Below, one piece after another: positions 16,605 through 25,783 of a stretch of 45,258 nt of DNA (its first letter is position 1; the number at the start of each line of letters is the position of its first letter). The position numbers were made by a program, and so were the translations under genes. The DNA comes from Actinobacteria bacterium Ga0077541. GTDB lineage: Bacteria > Actinomycetota > Thermoleophilia > Miltoncostaeales > Miltoncostaeaceae. The stretch covers positions 1-45,258 of the forward strand of contig LNEQ01000254.1 in assembly GCA_001464995.1 (NCBI GenBank). Direction: 5' to 3'. Under the pieces are notes generated by a model. The model was given only the letters and a program-made list of their open reading frames with translations, was not told the DNA's origin and did no database searches.

Positions 16605-18080
16605 TCAGGCGGGCAGCGGCGCGGTCTCCGGATCGAGGGGCGCGTAGCGCGAGACGACGTTGCGCCCGCGCTCCTTCGAGGAGTAGAGCGCGGTGTCGGC
16701 GTTGCGCAGGAGCGTCTCTGCATCGCCCGCGTCGTGCGGGAAGGTCGCGACGCCGAGCGACGCGCCCACGCCCATGTCCGGCGCGAGCCTCTCGACCACC
16801 TCGAGGACGCGGACGCGGGCGCGCTCGGCTACGACCATCGCGCCGGCGGCGTCGGTCGTCGCGCAGAGGATGAGGAACTCGTCGCCCCCGAGCCGGCAGA
16901 ACACGTCGCTGGTGCGCAGCCCGGAGCTGACCGCTGCCGAGGTCTCCCGGAGGAGCCGGTCGCCGACGTCGTGCCCGAGGCGGTCGTTGACCTCCTTGAA
17001 GCGGTCGAGGTCGAGGGCGATCACCGACAGCGGCTCGGCGCCGCGGTAGGCGCGCGAGAGCGCGCGCTCCATCTCCTCGGCGAGGAAACGCCGGTTGTAG
17101 GCGTTGGTCAGGGGGTCGGTGACCAGCAGGCGGTCGCGCTCGGTGAGCAGGCCGCGGCCCACCCGCAGCGCCGCCATCGCGCGGATCGCCATCAGCCCGG
17201 CCACCGTGACGGCCGCGGCCCGCAGCTCGGTGTCGGGGCGGAGCGCCGCCAGGCCCACGACGCCGATGCCGCAGAGGAAGGGGACGCTCTCGCTCCAGAC
17301 GGGCTGACGGTCGTGCGTGCCGGCGGCCCATGCGCGCTGGGGCGCGCGCACGCGCAGCAGCCCGGCCGTCGTCCAGCACCAGGCGGCGCCCATGAAGGCC
17401 GCCGTCGCGAGCACGTCGAGGTCCGGGCCGGGGAGGATCGAGATCAGGTAGGCGACGCTCGCGGTCGACTGCAGGCAGAAGGCCGCGACGACCCAGTAGA
17501 GCCAGACGGGCGCGCGGCGCTTGTGACGCAGCACGATCCACCCGAGCGCGGTCAGGCAGAGCAGGTCGAGCGTCGGGTAGAGGGCGACCAGGAGCGCCGC
17601 CTCGGGCCCGCCGTCGGCGGCCGGCGCCGCGTCCTGGAGGGCGGTGACCCACGCCAGGGATGCCACGGCCACCGTGATGATCAGGCCGTCGATGGGGCCC
17701 TGCGCGCCCCGCTCGGGGCGCAGCCGGAGGTACAGGAGGAGCGTCGCGAGGACCGCGGGCCCGTAGAACGCGAGCCACCCGATGTCGAGGAGGCTCACCT
17801 CGGGGACCTCGCGCCCGGCGCCCTCGAGCCAGGCCAGAGTCGCGTCGGTGGTCGCCCAGATCGCCAGCGCCAGCGAGAAGAGCGCCCAGACCTGGCGGGC
17901 CCGGCCGCGCGTGTGCACGGCCGCCGCGCCGCAGGCCATGGCGGCGCCGAGTCCCGTCGCCGCCTGGGCCCACGACGCCACCGCGAGCCGCTCCGCCGTG
18001 GCCGGGGCGAGGAGCGACACTGCGACGACGGACCCGATCGACAGCCCGGCGCAGGCTCCGAGTGGGCGCCACAAGGTCAT
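16605..18080 (-). CDS. Membrane-anchored diguanylate cyclase (GGDEF)
   Basis: The N-terminal ~300 residues hold about eight or more hydrophobic helices, a multi-pass sensory region of no named type. The C-terminal ~170 residues form a GGDEF domain beginning at TDPLTNAYNRRFL, with LDRFKEVNDRLGHDVGD and RLGGDEFLIL. RTSD lies exactly five residues before GGDEF, the RxxD inhibitory I-site, so product inhibition by cyclic-di-GMP is expected. The intact GGDEF predicts active synthesis of c-di-GMP from two GTP. No EAL domain is present. I start at ATG 18080, next to the first helix; ATG 18137, 18 bases after the nfo stop, would add 19 non-hydrophobic residues. The gene follows nfo on the same strand. 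Confidence 0.88.
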   Translation of the reverse strand: MTLWRPLGACAGLSIGSVVAVSLLAPATAERLAVASWAQAATGLGAAMACGAAAVHTRGRARQVWALFSLALAIWATTDATLAWLEGAGREVPEVSLLDIGWLAFYGPAVLATLLLYLRLRPERGAQGPIDGLIITVAVASLAWVTALQDAAPAADGGPEAALLVALYPTLDLLCLTALGWIVLRHKRRAPVWLYWVVAAFCLQSTASVAYLISILPGPDLDVLATAAFMGAAWCWTTAGLLRVRAPQRAWAAGTHDRQPVWSESVPFLCGIGVVGLAALRPDTELRAAAVTVAGLMAIRAMAALRVGRGLLTERDRLLVTDPLTNAYNRRFLAEEMERALSRAYRGAEPLSVIALDLDRFKEVNDRLGHDVGDRLLRETSAAVSSGLRTSDVFCRLGGDEFLILCATTDAAGAMVVAERARVRVLEVVERLAPDMGVGASLGVATFPHDAGDAETLLRNADTALYSSKERGRNVVSRYAPLDPETAPLPA

Positions 18081-18155
18081 GCCGACTGGATCGGCGGGAC
18101 CGCACGGCGTCTTACCGGTCCGGCAGCCGTCCGTCATCGATGTTGCACACGGCCC

Positions 18156-19061
18156 TCAGCGCGCGGCCAGGCCCTCCTCGTGCAGCCGCCGCGCGCGCGC
18201 CATGTTCTCGAGGTCCGGGCCGGTGCCCTCGATGCCCGGGACCTCGAGGATCACCGGCAGGTCCTGCAGCGCGGGGCAGCCGAGGATGCTGCGCATCCCG
18301 GCCTCGCCGATCCCGCCGTCGCCGATGTTCTCGTGACGGTCGCGATTGGAGCCGAAGGCCGTCTTGGAGTCGTTGAGGTGCAGGCAGCGCAGCCGGTCGA
18401 TGCCGACCACCCGGTCGAACTCGTCGAGCACCCGGTCGATGCCGCCGGGCTCGTGCACCGGGTAGCCCGAGGCGAACAGGTGCTGGGTGTCGAGGCAGAA
18501 GCCGAGCCGCTCCGGGCGCCCGACGGCATCGGCCACCGCGCGCAGCTGGGCGAAGGTGCGCCCGATCGTGTCCCCGGCGCCGGCCGTGTTCTCGAGGTGT
18601 ACCCCGCACGTTCCGCCGGCCGTCTCCAGGGCCTCGGCGATGCCGGCGCCGATGCGCGCGATCGCCTCGTCCTCGGTCGATCCCTTCGACGAGCCGACGT
18701 GCAGGACGACGCCCTCGAGGCCGAGCGCGTCGCCGATCACCAGGTGCTGCACCAGGCTCTCGATCGACGAGCGGTGGATGTTGCGGGTGCCGACGGCCGG
18801 CTTGCCGGGCGGCCCGGTGGGCACCTCGCGGTCGGGCGCGCCCAGGTTCATCAGGTAGAGGCCGTGGCTGACGAGCGGCGACATCCCCTGCTCGGCGGCC
18901 AGCGCGCGGAAGGCCGCGATCTCGTCGTCGCTGTGGTTGATCGGCTTCCAGGTGCGCGGGTTGTGCGTGAAGACCTGGAGGCTCTCGCAGCCCAGTTCGG
19001 CGCCGCGGCCGATGGCCTTGCTGATGCCTCCGGACGAGGACACGTGGGCGCCGAATCTCAC
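18156..19061 (-). CDS. nfo: Endonuclease IV (AP endonuclease)
   Basis: This 301-residue TIM-barrel enzyme of the Nfo family begins RFGAHVSSSGGISKAI, continues SLQVFTHNPRTW, and has SHGLYLMNLGA, VLHVGSSKGS, GVHLENTAGAG, GFCLDTQHLFASGY, and CLHLNDSKTAFGSNRDRHENIGDG, with the His, Glu and Asp ligands of the three-zinc site. It cleaves DNA 5' of abasic sites in base-excision repair. The start is ATG 19061, 17 bases from the divergent gltX start, so the two promoters must overlap. The downstream diguanylate cyclase may be co-transcribed. Confidence 0.93.
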   Translation of the reverse strand: MRFGAHVSSSGGISKAIGRGAELGCESLQVFTHNPRTWKPINHSDDEIAAFRALAAEQGMSPLVSHGLYLMNLGAPDREVPTGPPGKPAVGTRNIHRSSIESLVQHLVIGDALGLEGVVLHVGSSKGSTEDEAIARIGAGIAEALETAGGTCGVHLENTAGAGDTIGRTFAQLRAVADAVGRPERLGFCLDTQHLFASGYPVHEPGGIDRVLDEFDRVVGIDRLRCLHLNDSKTAFGSNRDRHENIGDGGIGEAGMRSILGCPALQDLPVILEVPGIEGTGPDLENMARARRLHEEGLAAR

Positions 19062-19078
19062 GTCGCTAATCTACCCGT

Positions 19079-20554
19079 GTGGCGAGAGACCCCCGACCCG
19101 AGGTGACCGGCCCGGCGCGCGTGCGCTTCGCACCCAGCCCCACCGGGAGCCTCCACGTGGGCGGGGCGCGCACGGCGCTCTTCAACTGGCTGATCGCCCG
19201 CCACACCGGCGGCGTCTTCGTGCTGCGGCTGGAGGACACCGACCGCGAGCGCTCGACGCCCGAGAGCGAGGCGGAGATCCTGCGCTGCCTCACCTGGCTG
19301 GGCCTCGACTGGGACGAGGGCCCCGAGCGCCAGAGCGAGCGCGGCGACGTCTACGACGCCGCCATCGCCACGCTGAAGGCCTCCGGTGCGATCTACCCGG
19401 CCTACGAGACCGACGACGAGCTCGAGGCCCAGCGCGCGGCCGCGCGCGCCGACAAGCGGGCCCCCGTGGTCCGCGGCCGGCGCGAGCGTGACCCCGCCGA
19501 GATCGCCGCCCTCGAGGCGGAGGGGCGCCGGCCGGCCTGGCGCTTCGCGGTCGAGGTCCCGGGCGAGACGGTCATCCAGGACTACGTGCGCGGACCGGTG
19601 ACCTTCGACCACGCGCAGATCGAGGACTTCATCGTCGTGCGCTCCGACGGCACCCCGACCTACAACCTGGCCGCCGCCGTGGATGACGTCGACATGGGAA
19701 TCACCCACGTGCTCCGCGGCGAGGACCACATCTCCAACACCCCCAAGCAGATGATGGTGATGCGGGCCCTCGGAGCCGCTCCGCCCGACTACGCGCACAT
19801 CCCGCTCATCCTGGGGGAGGACCGCAAGCGCCTCAGCAAGCGCCACGGCGCGGCGTCGGTCGAGGACCTCGAGGCCGCCGGCTTCCTGCCGCAGGCGGTC
19901 GTCAACGCGCTGGCGCTGCTCGGCTGGAGCTTCGACGACAAGACGACCATCTTCACGGTCGACGAGCTGGTGAAGGCCTTCTCCGTCGGCCGCGTCTCCA
20001 AGAGCCCGGCGATCTTCGACCTGAAGAAGCTGCAGGTGATGAACGGCCGCCACCTGCGCCTGATGCCCGCCGACGAGTTCGTCGAGGCCCTCGTCGGGTG
20101 GCTCCGCTCGACCGGCTACATCGACGCGCGCGGCCCCGGGGCCGAGGAGCGGGTGCGCGCCAGCGCCCCGCTGGTGAAGCGCAAGATCAGCACGTTCGCC
20201 GACTACGACGATCTCGCCGGCTGGCTCTTCACGCCGCTCGAGATCGAGCCGGCCGCGTGGGAGGTGCTGACCCGGGACGTGAAGCACTCGATCCAGGTGA
20301 TCGGGGGCGGCCTCGGCCGGCTGGAGGCGCTGCCGGAGTTCACGGCCGAGACGGTCAAGGACGCCCTGCAGGACCAGCTGCACGTCATGGGCGAGGCGGC
20401 CCGCGACTTCCTCGAGCCGCAGCGGATCGCGGTGACGGGGCGGCTCGTCTCGACCGGCACCTACGAGAGCCTGGCGCTCCTCGGCCCCGAGGAGGCCTTC
20501 GCGCGCTACCGCGCGACGCTCGCGCGCCTCGCCGAGCTCTGGGCGGCGGCGTGA
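19079..20554 (+). CDS. gltX: Glutamyl-tRNA synthetase
   Basis: This 491-residue class I synthetase has the HIGH-type motif in RFAPSPTGSLHVGGARTALF, FVLRLEDTDRERS, the HVLRGEDHISNTPKQ region, and the KMSKS-type loop as RKRLSKRHGAASVED. It charges tRNA-Glu with glutamate, and possibly tRNA-Gln for later amidation if GatCAB is present. It starts at GTG 19079. Its TGA overlaps the GTG of the next gene (GTGA, 20551-20554), making gltX the first gene of the run leading to the encapsulin pair. The length is normal for bacterial GltX. Confidence 0.95.
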   Translation: MARDPRPEVTGPARVRFAPSPTGSLHVGGARTALFNWLIARHTGGVFVLRLEDTDRERSTPESEAEILRCLTWLGLDWDEGPERQSERGDVYDAAIATLKASGAIYPAYETDDELEAQRAAARADKRAPVVRGRRERDPAEIAALEAEGRRPAWRFAVEVPGETVIQDYVRGPVTFDHAQIEDFIVVRSDGTPTYNLAAAVDDVDMGITHVLRGEDHISNTPKQMMVMRALGAAPPDYAHIPLILGEDRKRLSKRHGAASVEDLEAAGFLPQAVVNALALLGWSFDDKTTIFTVDELVKAFSVGRVSKSPAIFDLKKLQVMNGRHLRLMPADEFVEALVGWLRSTGYIDARGPGAEERVRASAPLVKRKISTFADYDDLAGWLFTPLEIEPAAWEVLTRDVKHSIQVIGGGLGRLEALPEFTAETVKDALQDQLHVMGEAARDFLEPQRIAVTGRLVSTGTYESLALLGPEEAFARYRATLARLAELWAAA

Positions 20555-21042
20555 GCTTCGGTCCCGGCACCCAGCGCTCCCTGCTGCTCGCCGCGGCATG
20601 GATGTTCGGCGCCTTCTTCGTCGTGGCGGCGGTGTTCCGCGGCCTCGACGCCTCGCAGGACACGCTCGCCGTGGTGGCGGGCGTCTTCGCCTACGGCTTC
20701 ATCGCCGTGGCGGCCTTCATCCTCGTGCGCGGCTGGCGCCGCCGAGGGAGCGACGCCGCGGGCGCGGCGTCGCGTTTCGTGGAGGGTCACCCGGGCGTGG
20801 AGGGGGCGGTCGGCGCGCCGGTCGAGGTCGGCGGACCCGAGGGCGACGTCCCCGCCGGCACCGGCGCCGCGCAGGCCAACCTCGTCGTGCCGGTTTCGGG
20901 GCCGGCCGGTTCGGGGCACGTGGATCTCGTGATGGCGCGCATCGCGCGCGACTGGGAGGTGCTGTCGGCGACCCTCGTCGTCGACGGGGATCGCGTGAAG
21001 CTGGCCGAGGGCCTGAACGAGGCTGCGGCGGAGGACGACTAG
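20551..21042 (+). CDS. Single-pass or two-pass membrane protein with Coa1-like extracytoplasmic domain
   Basis: The 163-residue product has two hydrophobic segments near its N-terminus (SLLLAAAWMFGAFFVVAAVF, and VVAGVFAYGFIAVAAFILV), a basic RGWRRRG flank, and a small soluble domain. That domain carries EGAVGAPVEVGG, then AQANLVVPVSGPAGSGHVDL and WEVLSATLVVDGDRVKL. The pattern is that of the cytochrome-oxidase-assembly (Coa1/TIM21-like) fold. The function in bacteria is not established. It overlaps gltX by 4 bases and precedes the encapsulated ferritin by 12 bases. A link to iron handling is only suggested by position. Confidence 0.6.
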   Translation: MSFGPGTQRSLLLAAAWMFGAFFVVAAVFRGLDASQDTLAVVAGVFAYGFIAVAAFILVRGWRRRGSDAAGAASRFVEGHPGVEGAVGAPVEVGGPEGDVPAGTGAAQANLVVPVSGPAGSGHVDLVMARIARDWEVLSATLVVDGDRVKLAEGLNEAAAEDD

Positions 21043-21054
21043 GGGGTAACCGCG

Positions 21055-21432
21055 GTGGCCGACTCGAGCATGGGCCTGCATGAGGATCGGGGCGATCTCT
21101 CGCCCGGCACGCTCGACCGGCATCGCGGGATCGTCTCGCTCATGGAGGAGCTGGAGGCGATGGACTGGTACGCCCAGCGCATCGAGGCCGCCGGCGACCC
21201 CGAGCTGGCGGCGGTCCTCGCGCACAACCGCGACGAGGAGACCGAGCACGCGGCGATGAGCCTCGAGTGGCTGCGCCGCCAGGACCCGGTGCTCGACGCC
21301 CAGCTGCGCCGGTACCTGTTCACGACGGGCTCGATCCTGGCCGTCGAGGAGGAGGAGGCGCACGGCGGCGGCTCTCCGGCGCCGGACGGAAGCCTGGGCA
21401 TCGGCGGCCTGCGCGGGGAGGGGACGCGATGA
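21055..21432 (+). CDS. Encapsulated ferritin-like protein (EncFtn) with encapsulin cargo-loading tail
   Basis: The 125-residue protein matches EncFtn: MEELEAMDWYAQRIEAAGD then LAHNRDEETEHAAMSLEWL and RRYLFT. Glu34, Glu62 and His65 correspond to the ferroxidase ligands of the Rhodospirillum protein. EncFtn forms a decamer of two-helix subunits that oxidises Fe(II) inside an encapsulin shell, since it cannot store iron by itself. After a Gly/Pro linker the C-terminus carries DGSLGIGGLRG (111-121), the classic cargo-loading peptide that docks on the shell interior. The start is GTG 21055 after AGGGGGTAACCGCG; ATG 21070 is a possible alternative. Its TGA overlaps the encapsulin ATG. Confidence 0.93.
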   Translation: MADSSMGLHEDRGDLSPGTLDRHRGIVSLMEELEAMDWYAQRIEAAGDPELAAVLAHNRDEETEHAAMSLEWLRRQDPVLDAQLRRYLFTTGSILAVEEEEAHGGGSPAPDGSLGIGGLRGEGTR

Positions 21433-22247
21433 ACCATCTCCTGCGCGAGCTGGCCCCCGTCACCGACGCGGCCTGGTCCGAGATCGAGGACGAGGCGCGC
21501 CGCGCCCTGGCCAACTTCCTCACCGCCCGCCGGCTGGTCGATTTCGCCGGCCCCGAGGGCTGGGACCACAGCGCGCTCGGCCTCGGGCGGGTCACCGACC
21601 CCCACGAGGGCCCGGCCGAGGGCGTCGAGAGCCGCGTGCGCCTGGTGCAGCCCCTCACGGAGCTGCGCACCCCCTTCACGGTCTCCCGCGCGGAGATCGC
21701 CGCCGTCGAGCGCGGGGCGCCCGACGCCGACTGGGATCCGGTGATCCACGCGGCCCGTCGCGCCGCGCTCGCGGAGGATCGTCTGGTGTTCGGCGGGTTC
21801 CCCGGGGCGGGCGTCCGGGGCCTGGTCGAGACCTCGCCGCACGCGCCGATCACGATCAACACCGACTACGACCACTACCCGAACCACGTGGCGAGGGCCG
21901 TCGAGACCCTCAAGCGGGCCGGGGTGACCGGCCCGTATGCGATCGCCCTCGGGCCGCGCTGCTACACGGGCGTCATCGAGACGACCCAGCACGGCGGCTA
22001 CCCGGTGCTCGAGCACCTGCGCCTGATCCTCGAGGGCCCGGTCGTCTGGGCGCCGGCGGTCGAGGGGGCGGTGGTGGTGAGCCAGCGCGGGGGCGACTTC
22101 GAGCTGGTGGTGGGCCAGGACCTGTCGATCGGCTACCTCGACCACGACCGGGATTCGGTGTCCCTCTACCTGGAGGAGAGCCTCACGTTCCGGGCGGCCG
22201 GGCCGGAGGCGGCCATCGCCCTCACCTACGCCGACGGGGACGGCTGA
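21429..22247 (+). CDS. Family 1 encapsulin shell protein
   Basis: This 272-residue HK97-fold protein begins MNHLLRELAPVTDAAWSEIE and contains RRLVDFAGPEGWDHSALGLG, LVQPLTELRTPFTVSR, the E-loop, and the C-terminal NHVARAVETLKRAGVTGPYA with VLEHLRLILEGPVVWAPAVE and LVVGQDLSIGYLDHD. All are hallmarks of linocin/encapsulin shells that self-assemble into icosahedral nanocompartments. With the EncFtn cargo it should make an iron-mineralising compartment against iron and oxidative stress. ATG 21429 overlaps the cargo stop (ATGA), giving coupled expression. No phage genes surround it, so this is a host encapsulin. Confidence 0.95.
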   Translation: MNHLLRELAPVTDAAWSEIEDEARRALANFLTARRLVDFAGPEGWDHSALGLGRVTDPHEGPAEGVESRVRLVQPLTELRTPFTVSRAEIAAVERGAPDADWDPVIHAARRAALAEDRLVFGGFPGAGVRGLVETSPHAPITINTDYDHYPNHVARAVETLKRAGVTGPYAIALGPRCYTGVIETTQHGGYPVLEHLRLILEGPVVWAPAVEGAVVVSQRGGDFELVVGQDLSIGYLDHDRDSVSLYLEESLTFRAAGPEAAIALTYADGDG

Positions 22248-22306
22248 GGGCCGCCCCCGGACGGTCATTGCGGCGCGGGGCGCGATCGGCATAGGCTCGC
22301 GCCCCG

Positions 22307-25300
22307 ATGAGAGCCGCCCGCCTCGCGATCCCCGTCCTCGCGTCCGTCCTGGCGCTCGTCGTCGCGGGGCAGGCCGTGGCCGCCGTCCCGACGCTGTCCT
22401 CGTCCGGCGCGCGCACGGCCGTCAAGAAGGTGGTGACCAGGGCCCCCACGGCGCCGCCCCCCGCGGTGCTCTCGACCGCCGGCGAGAACCCGGACGTGAT
22501 CGTCGACGCCGCCGGCACGGCGCACATCGTCTGGAACGAGCCGGTCGCCGACGGCCCCGATGTGACCGTCTACTGCAGGCTCCCGCGGGCGACGCGGGCC
22601 TGCGAGGTGGTCCAGCGCCTCGTCCCGCCCGGCGCCGACGCCCTGTCCGACGATGCCGACGGCCCCGAGGTCAGCGCCGTCAACGACCAGGTGACGATCC
22701 TCTCGCACCGCTATCCGCAGGCGGTCGTGAAGCCCGGCGACGACCGTTCGAACGACGACGACACGCTCTGGCTCTGGTCGTCCGACGACGGGGGCCGGAA
22801 CTTCGTCGGCCCCGGCGTCGTCGGCATCGGGACCATCGGGGGTGACGCGAAGGCATTCGGGCCGGCCGACAACCCGTCGATCGCGGCCGTCACCGGGGTG
22901 GCGACCGGCGGGATCCGGCTCACGGCGGTCTCGGGCGGGCGCTTCCAGACGGCGTCGGCGCTCCTGGCCGAGGGCGACTTCGCCGATGGGCGCCTGGCGG
23001 TCGCGAACGGCGTCCCCTCGGTCGCCTACCACGACCTCGGCACCACCTCGTTCGTCCGCACGTGGACCGGGCAGGGCGACGTCGGCGATGCCGCCACCTG
23101 GGGTCCGCCGGTCAGCTTCGCCGGCCTCGAGCCCGAGATCACCGCGGCGGCCGGCCGGCTCGTCGTCCTCCACAAGAAGCCGGGCGGCAGCGGCGACCTC
23201 GAGCTGCGCGACCTCTCGAGCGGGACGACGCGGGTGGTCAGCCGGGGTCAGGTCGGCAACGACACCGCGCCGATCGGTCACGCCGACGGCACCGTATCCG
23301 CCGTCTGGCAGGGCCAGGAGGGTGGCACGGTCGGGATCTGGCGTCGCGAGCGGATCCCCGCCACGGGGCCGGTACGCGGGGTGCCGACGCTCGTGAGCAC
23401 GGAGGTCGGCAGCTTCCTCGCCGCCGACGCGGCGGATGACGGCGGCGGCGTGGTGGTACGCGACACCGGCGACAAGAGGATCCTCCTGTCGGGCTTCGGC
23501 AGCACACTGCCCACCGGCGCTCCCGGCCTCGGGGGGCAGCCCGGCGGCGGCGCGCCTCCTCCGGATGTCGCGGTCGCCTGTCAGAAGATCCAGCTCGGCC
23601 GTGGCGTCCAGGCCCTGCTCCAGGACGGTTGTTTCCTGAACGCGAGGACCGGCGGGGTCAAGGTGAGCGAGGGGACGCTCCGGCTCAACGGCCTCGAGAT
23701 CGTCCCCGACGCGGGCGTCCAGCTCCAGATCGACGTGCGCGCGAAGACCATCCGCAGCACCGGCACGGTCACCGTGCTGCTGCGCGCGCCGGGCATCCCC
23801 GACATCACCCTGTTCCGCGGGAGGCTCGACCTCTCGGCGGCGGGCAAGGGGGCGGGGGCGACGCTCGGCACCTTCACCGAGGGGCTGTTCAAACCGGTCC
23901 TGCTCGGCTTCCCGCTCAAGGGGGACATCGACTTCCGCCTCGCCCCGCCCGACGGCGTCCGCATCCCGGTGAGCCTCCAGCTGCCCAAGGAGTTCGGCGA
24001 CATCCGCGGCGCGGCCGAGCTGATCGCCGACAACCGCCGCGGGCTCGTCGTCGATTCGCTCGACTTCCGGGCCGACGGCGTGCCCCTCGGGCCCGCCATG
24101 ATGCGCCGGCTGCGCGTCCAGTACCGCGCGACGGGCGGCACGACCGAGGGCGACTGCCTCCGCCCGCCCGCCATCAGTGGCACACAGGCCCTCCCGGACG
24201 AGTGGGCCGGCGTCTTCGAGCTCGAGCTTCCGCCTCCCAAGACCGGTCCGACCGTGTGCGGATCGATCCGCTTCGGCGCGCCGGAGGGCTTCCGCGCGGC
24301 GACCTTCCGCGTCGATCTGCCCTTCCCGGGCATCGTGCTCTTCCCGGGTCTCAGCCTCACCTCGCTCGGCGGCGGCCTCAAGGTGACCCGGCCCGCCCGG
24401 GTCGACGGCACCTTCCGGCTCGAGGTGGCGGGCACGGGAGCCGGCGTGTCGGCGGCCCAGATGGACGGGGCGATCTCGGTCGTCATGTCCGACCCGCTCG
24501 TCATCACGGGCCGGGGCGTCTTCACGGCGGCGGGCCTGCGCATCGGCGACGGCGAGATCCTGGTCAGCACCGACGGCTACGCGAAGCTCGGCCTCACGGC
24601 CGGGCCGAGCGTCGGTCCCTTCGCGGTCCGGACCGCCATCACGGGCTTCATCGACGGCCCGCGCCGGCAGTTCTCACTGTCGGGCAAGGGGCAGGTCTGC
24701 GTCGGCGTGGTGTGCGTGGACGGCTCGGAGGCGGCGATCTCGACCAGGGGCGTCGCGATCTGCCTGCCGGAGATCCGCCCCCTGCTGCCGACCCTCCCTC
24801 CGGTTCCGCCGCCGAGGGGCGCGGGCCTGACCTGGGGCGACGCCGTCCCCGACATCTGGCTGCTCGACTGCTACGCGTCGCGGTACACCGTTCCCGACCA
24901 GCGGGCCGCCGCACTCGGTGATCCGCCCGTGGGCGAGGCCGGCGCCGACCTGGCGGCCGGAGACGGGGCGACCTTCCGCGTCACGGGCGCGGGCGGGGTG
25001 CCCGACGTGGACCTGATCGGGCCGGACGGCCAGGCCGTCACCCCGGACGCGAGCTACCCGGAGACGGGATCGGCGACGCAGTACCTCGCGATGTCGGCGC
25101 CCGCGCCGGGGCGCTGGACCGTGCGCGCCCGCCCCGGCAGCGCCCTGATCGCCGAGCTGGCCGTCTCGCGGGCCCGGACGGCCCCCCGCGTCACCGGCGC
25201 CCGCGTGACCGGCCGGGCGCGCGCCCGGACACTGGCCTACACCGCGCGCTTCGGCGGCGACCAGGCCGTGACGTTCCTCGAGCGCGGCCGGGCCGGGACG

Positions 25301-25729
25301 CGGGTGCTGGGAGCGGCGTCGGCGGGCGCCCGCCGGCTGCGCTTCGCCCCGGGCCCCGGCCCCGGGGGTCCGCGGACGATCGTGGCCCAGCTCGTGCAGG
25401 ACGGGCTCGTGCGCCAGGAAGTCGTCGTCGCCCGGTACACCGCCCCGCCGCCGCCCCGGATCGCGAGGGCCACCGCTCTGCGCGCGCGCCGGGGCGGGAC
25501 CTCCCTCCTCGTGAGCTGGCGACCGGGGCCGGGCGCGGCCGCGCAGCGGCTCGTGGTGCGCGTGCCCGGCGGGCCCCTCGTGTCCCGGCTGCTCCCCGGC
25601 GGAGCCCGGCGGGCCGTCGTCCCGGGGATCCGCGGCCGGCGGGTCGTGGTCAGCGTCACCGCGCTCGGCCGCGACGGTCGTGCCGGGCGGCCCGCGCGGG
25701 TCACGCTCGCGCCGGCCCGCACACGCTGA
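22307..25729 (+). CDS. Large secreted multidomain protein of unknown function (1140 residues)
   Basis: ATG 22307 opens a typical Sec signal peptide (MRAARLAIPVLASVLALVVA, cleavage near AVA). Residues about 55-380 contain repeated beta-strand blades such as NPDVIVDAAGTAHIVWNEPV and WSSDDGGRNF, suggesting a sialidase/BNR-like propeller without clear catalytic residues. A Gly/Pro linker near 400 leads to a central ~400-residue beta-rich region with scattered Cys pairs (CQKIQLGRG, GCFLNARTGG), which I do not recognise. The C-terminal ~250 residues look like Ig or fibronectin-type modules (PAPGRWTVRARPG, TSLLVSWRPGPG). No anchor or LPXTG is seen, so it is probably released or bound to the envelope. 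It is 59 bases after encapsulin but probably separately transcribed. Confidence 0.75.
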   Translation: MRAARLAIPVLASVLALVVAGQAVAAVPTLSSSGARTAVKKVVTRAPTAPPPAVLSTAGENPDVIVDAAGTAHIVWNEPVADGPDVTVYCRLPRATRACEVVQRLVPPGADALSDDADGPEVSAVNDQVTILSHRYPQAVVKPGDDRSNDDDTLWLWSSDDGGRNFVGPGVVGIGTIGGDAKAFGPADNPSIAAVTGVATGGIRLTAVSGGRFQTASALLAEGDFADGRLAVANGVPSVAYHDLGTTSFVRTWTGQGDVGDAATWGPPVSFAGLEPEITAAAGRLVVLHKKPGGSGDLELRDLSSGTTRVVSRGQVGNDTAPIGHADGTVSAVWQGQEGGTVGIWRRERIPATGPVRGVPTLVSTEVGSFLAADAADDGGGVVVRDTGDKRILLSGFGSTLPTGAPGLGGQPGGGAPPPDVAVACQKIQLGRGVQALLQDGCFLNARTGGVKVSEGTLRLNGLEIVPDAGVQLQIDVRAKTIRSTGTVTVLLRAPGIPDITLFRGRLDLSAAGKGAGATLGTFTEGLFKPVLLGFPLKGDIDFRLAPPDGVRIPVSLQLPKEFGDIRGAAELIADNRRGLVVDSLDFRADGVPLGPAMMRRLRVQYRATGGTTEGDCLRPPAISGTQALPDEWAGVFELELPPPKTGPTVCGSIRFGAPEGFRAATFRVDLPFPGIVLFPGLSLTSLGGGLKVTRPARVDGTFRLEVAGTGAGVSAAQMDGAISVVMSDPLVITGRGVFTAAGLRIGDGEILVSTDGYAKLGLTAGPSVGPFAVRTAITGFIDGPRRQFSLSGKGQVCVGVVCVDGSEAAISTRGVAICLPEIRPLLPTLPPVPPPRGAGLTWGDAVPDIWLLDCYASRYTVPDQRAAALGDPPVGEAGADLAAGDGATFRVTGAGGVPDVDLIGPDGQAVTPDASYPETGSATQYLAMSAPAPGRWTVRARPGSALIAELAVSRARTAPRVTGARVTGRARARTLAYTARFGGDQAVTFLERGRAGTRVLGAASAGARRLRFAPGPGPGGPRTIVAQLVQDGLVRQEVVVARYTAPPPPRIARATALRARRGGTSLLVSWRPGPGAAAQRLVVRVPGGPLVSRLLPGGARRAVVPGIRGRRVVVSVTALGRDGRAGRPARVTLAPARTR

Positions 25730-25783
25730 GCCGCGGAGGCGCGCCGGGGGCCGGCCGCCTGATCCACTAGGATCCCCGGACCG

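Noticed and set aside
21429-22247. Possible prophage capsid gene (HK97 fold)
   Set aside because: The cargo gene with loading peptide directly upstream and the absence of portal, terminase or tail genes show it is a host encapsulin.
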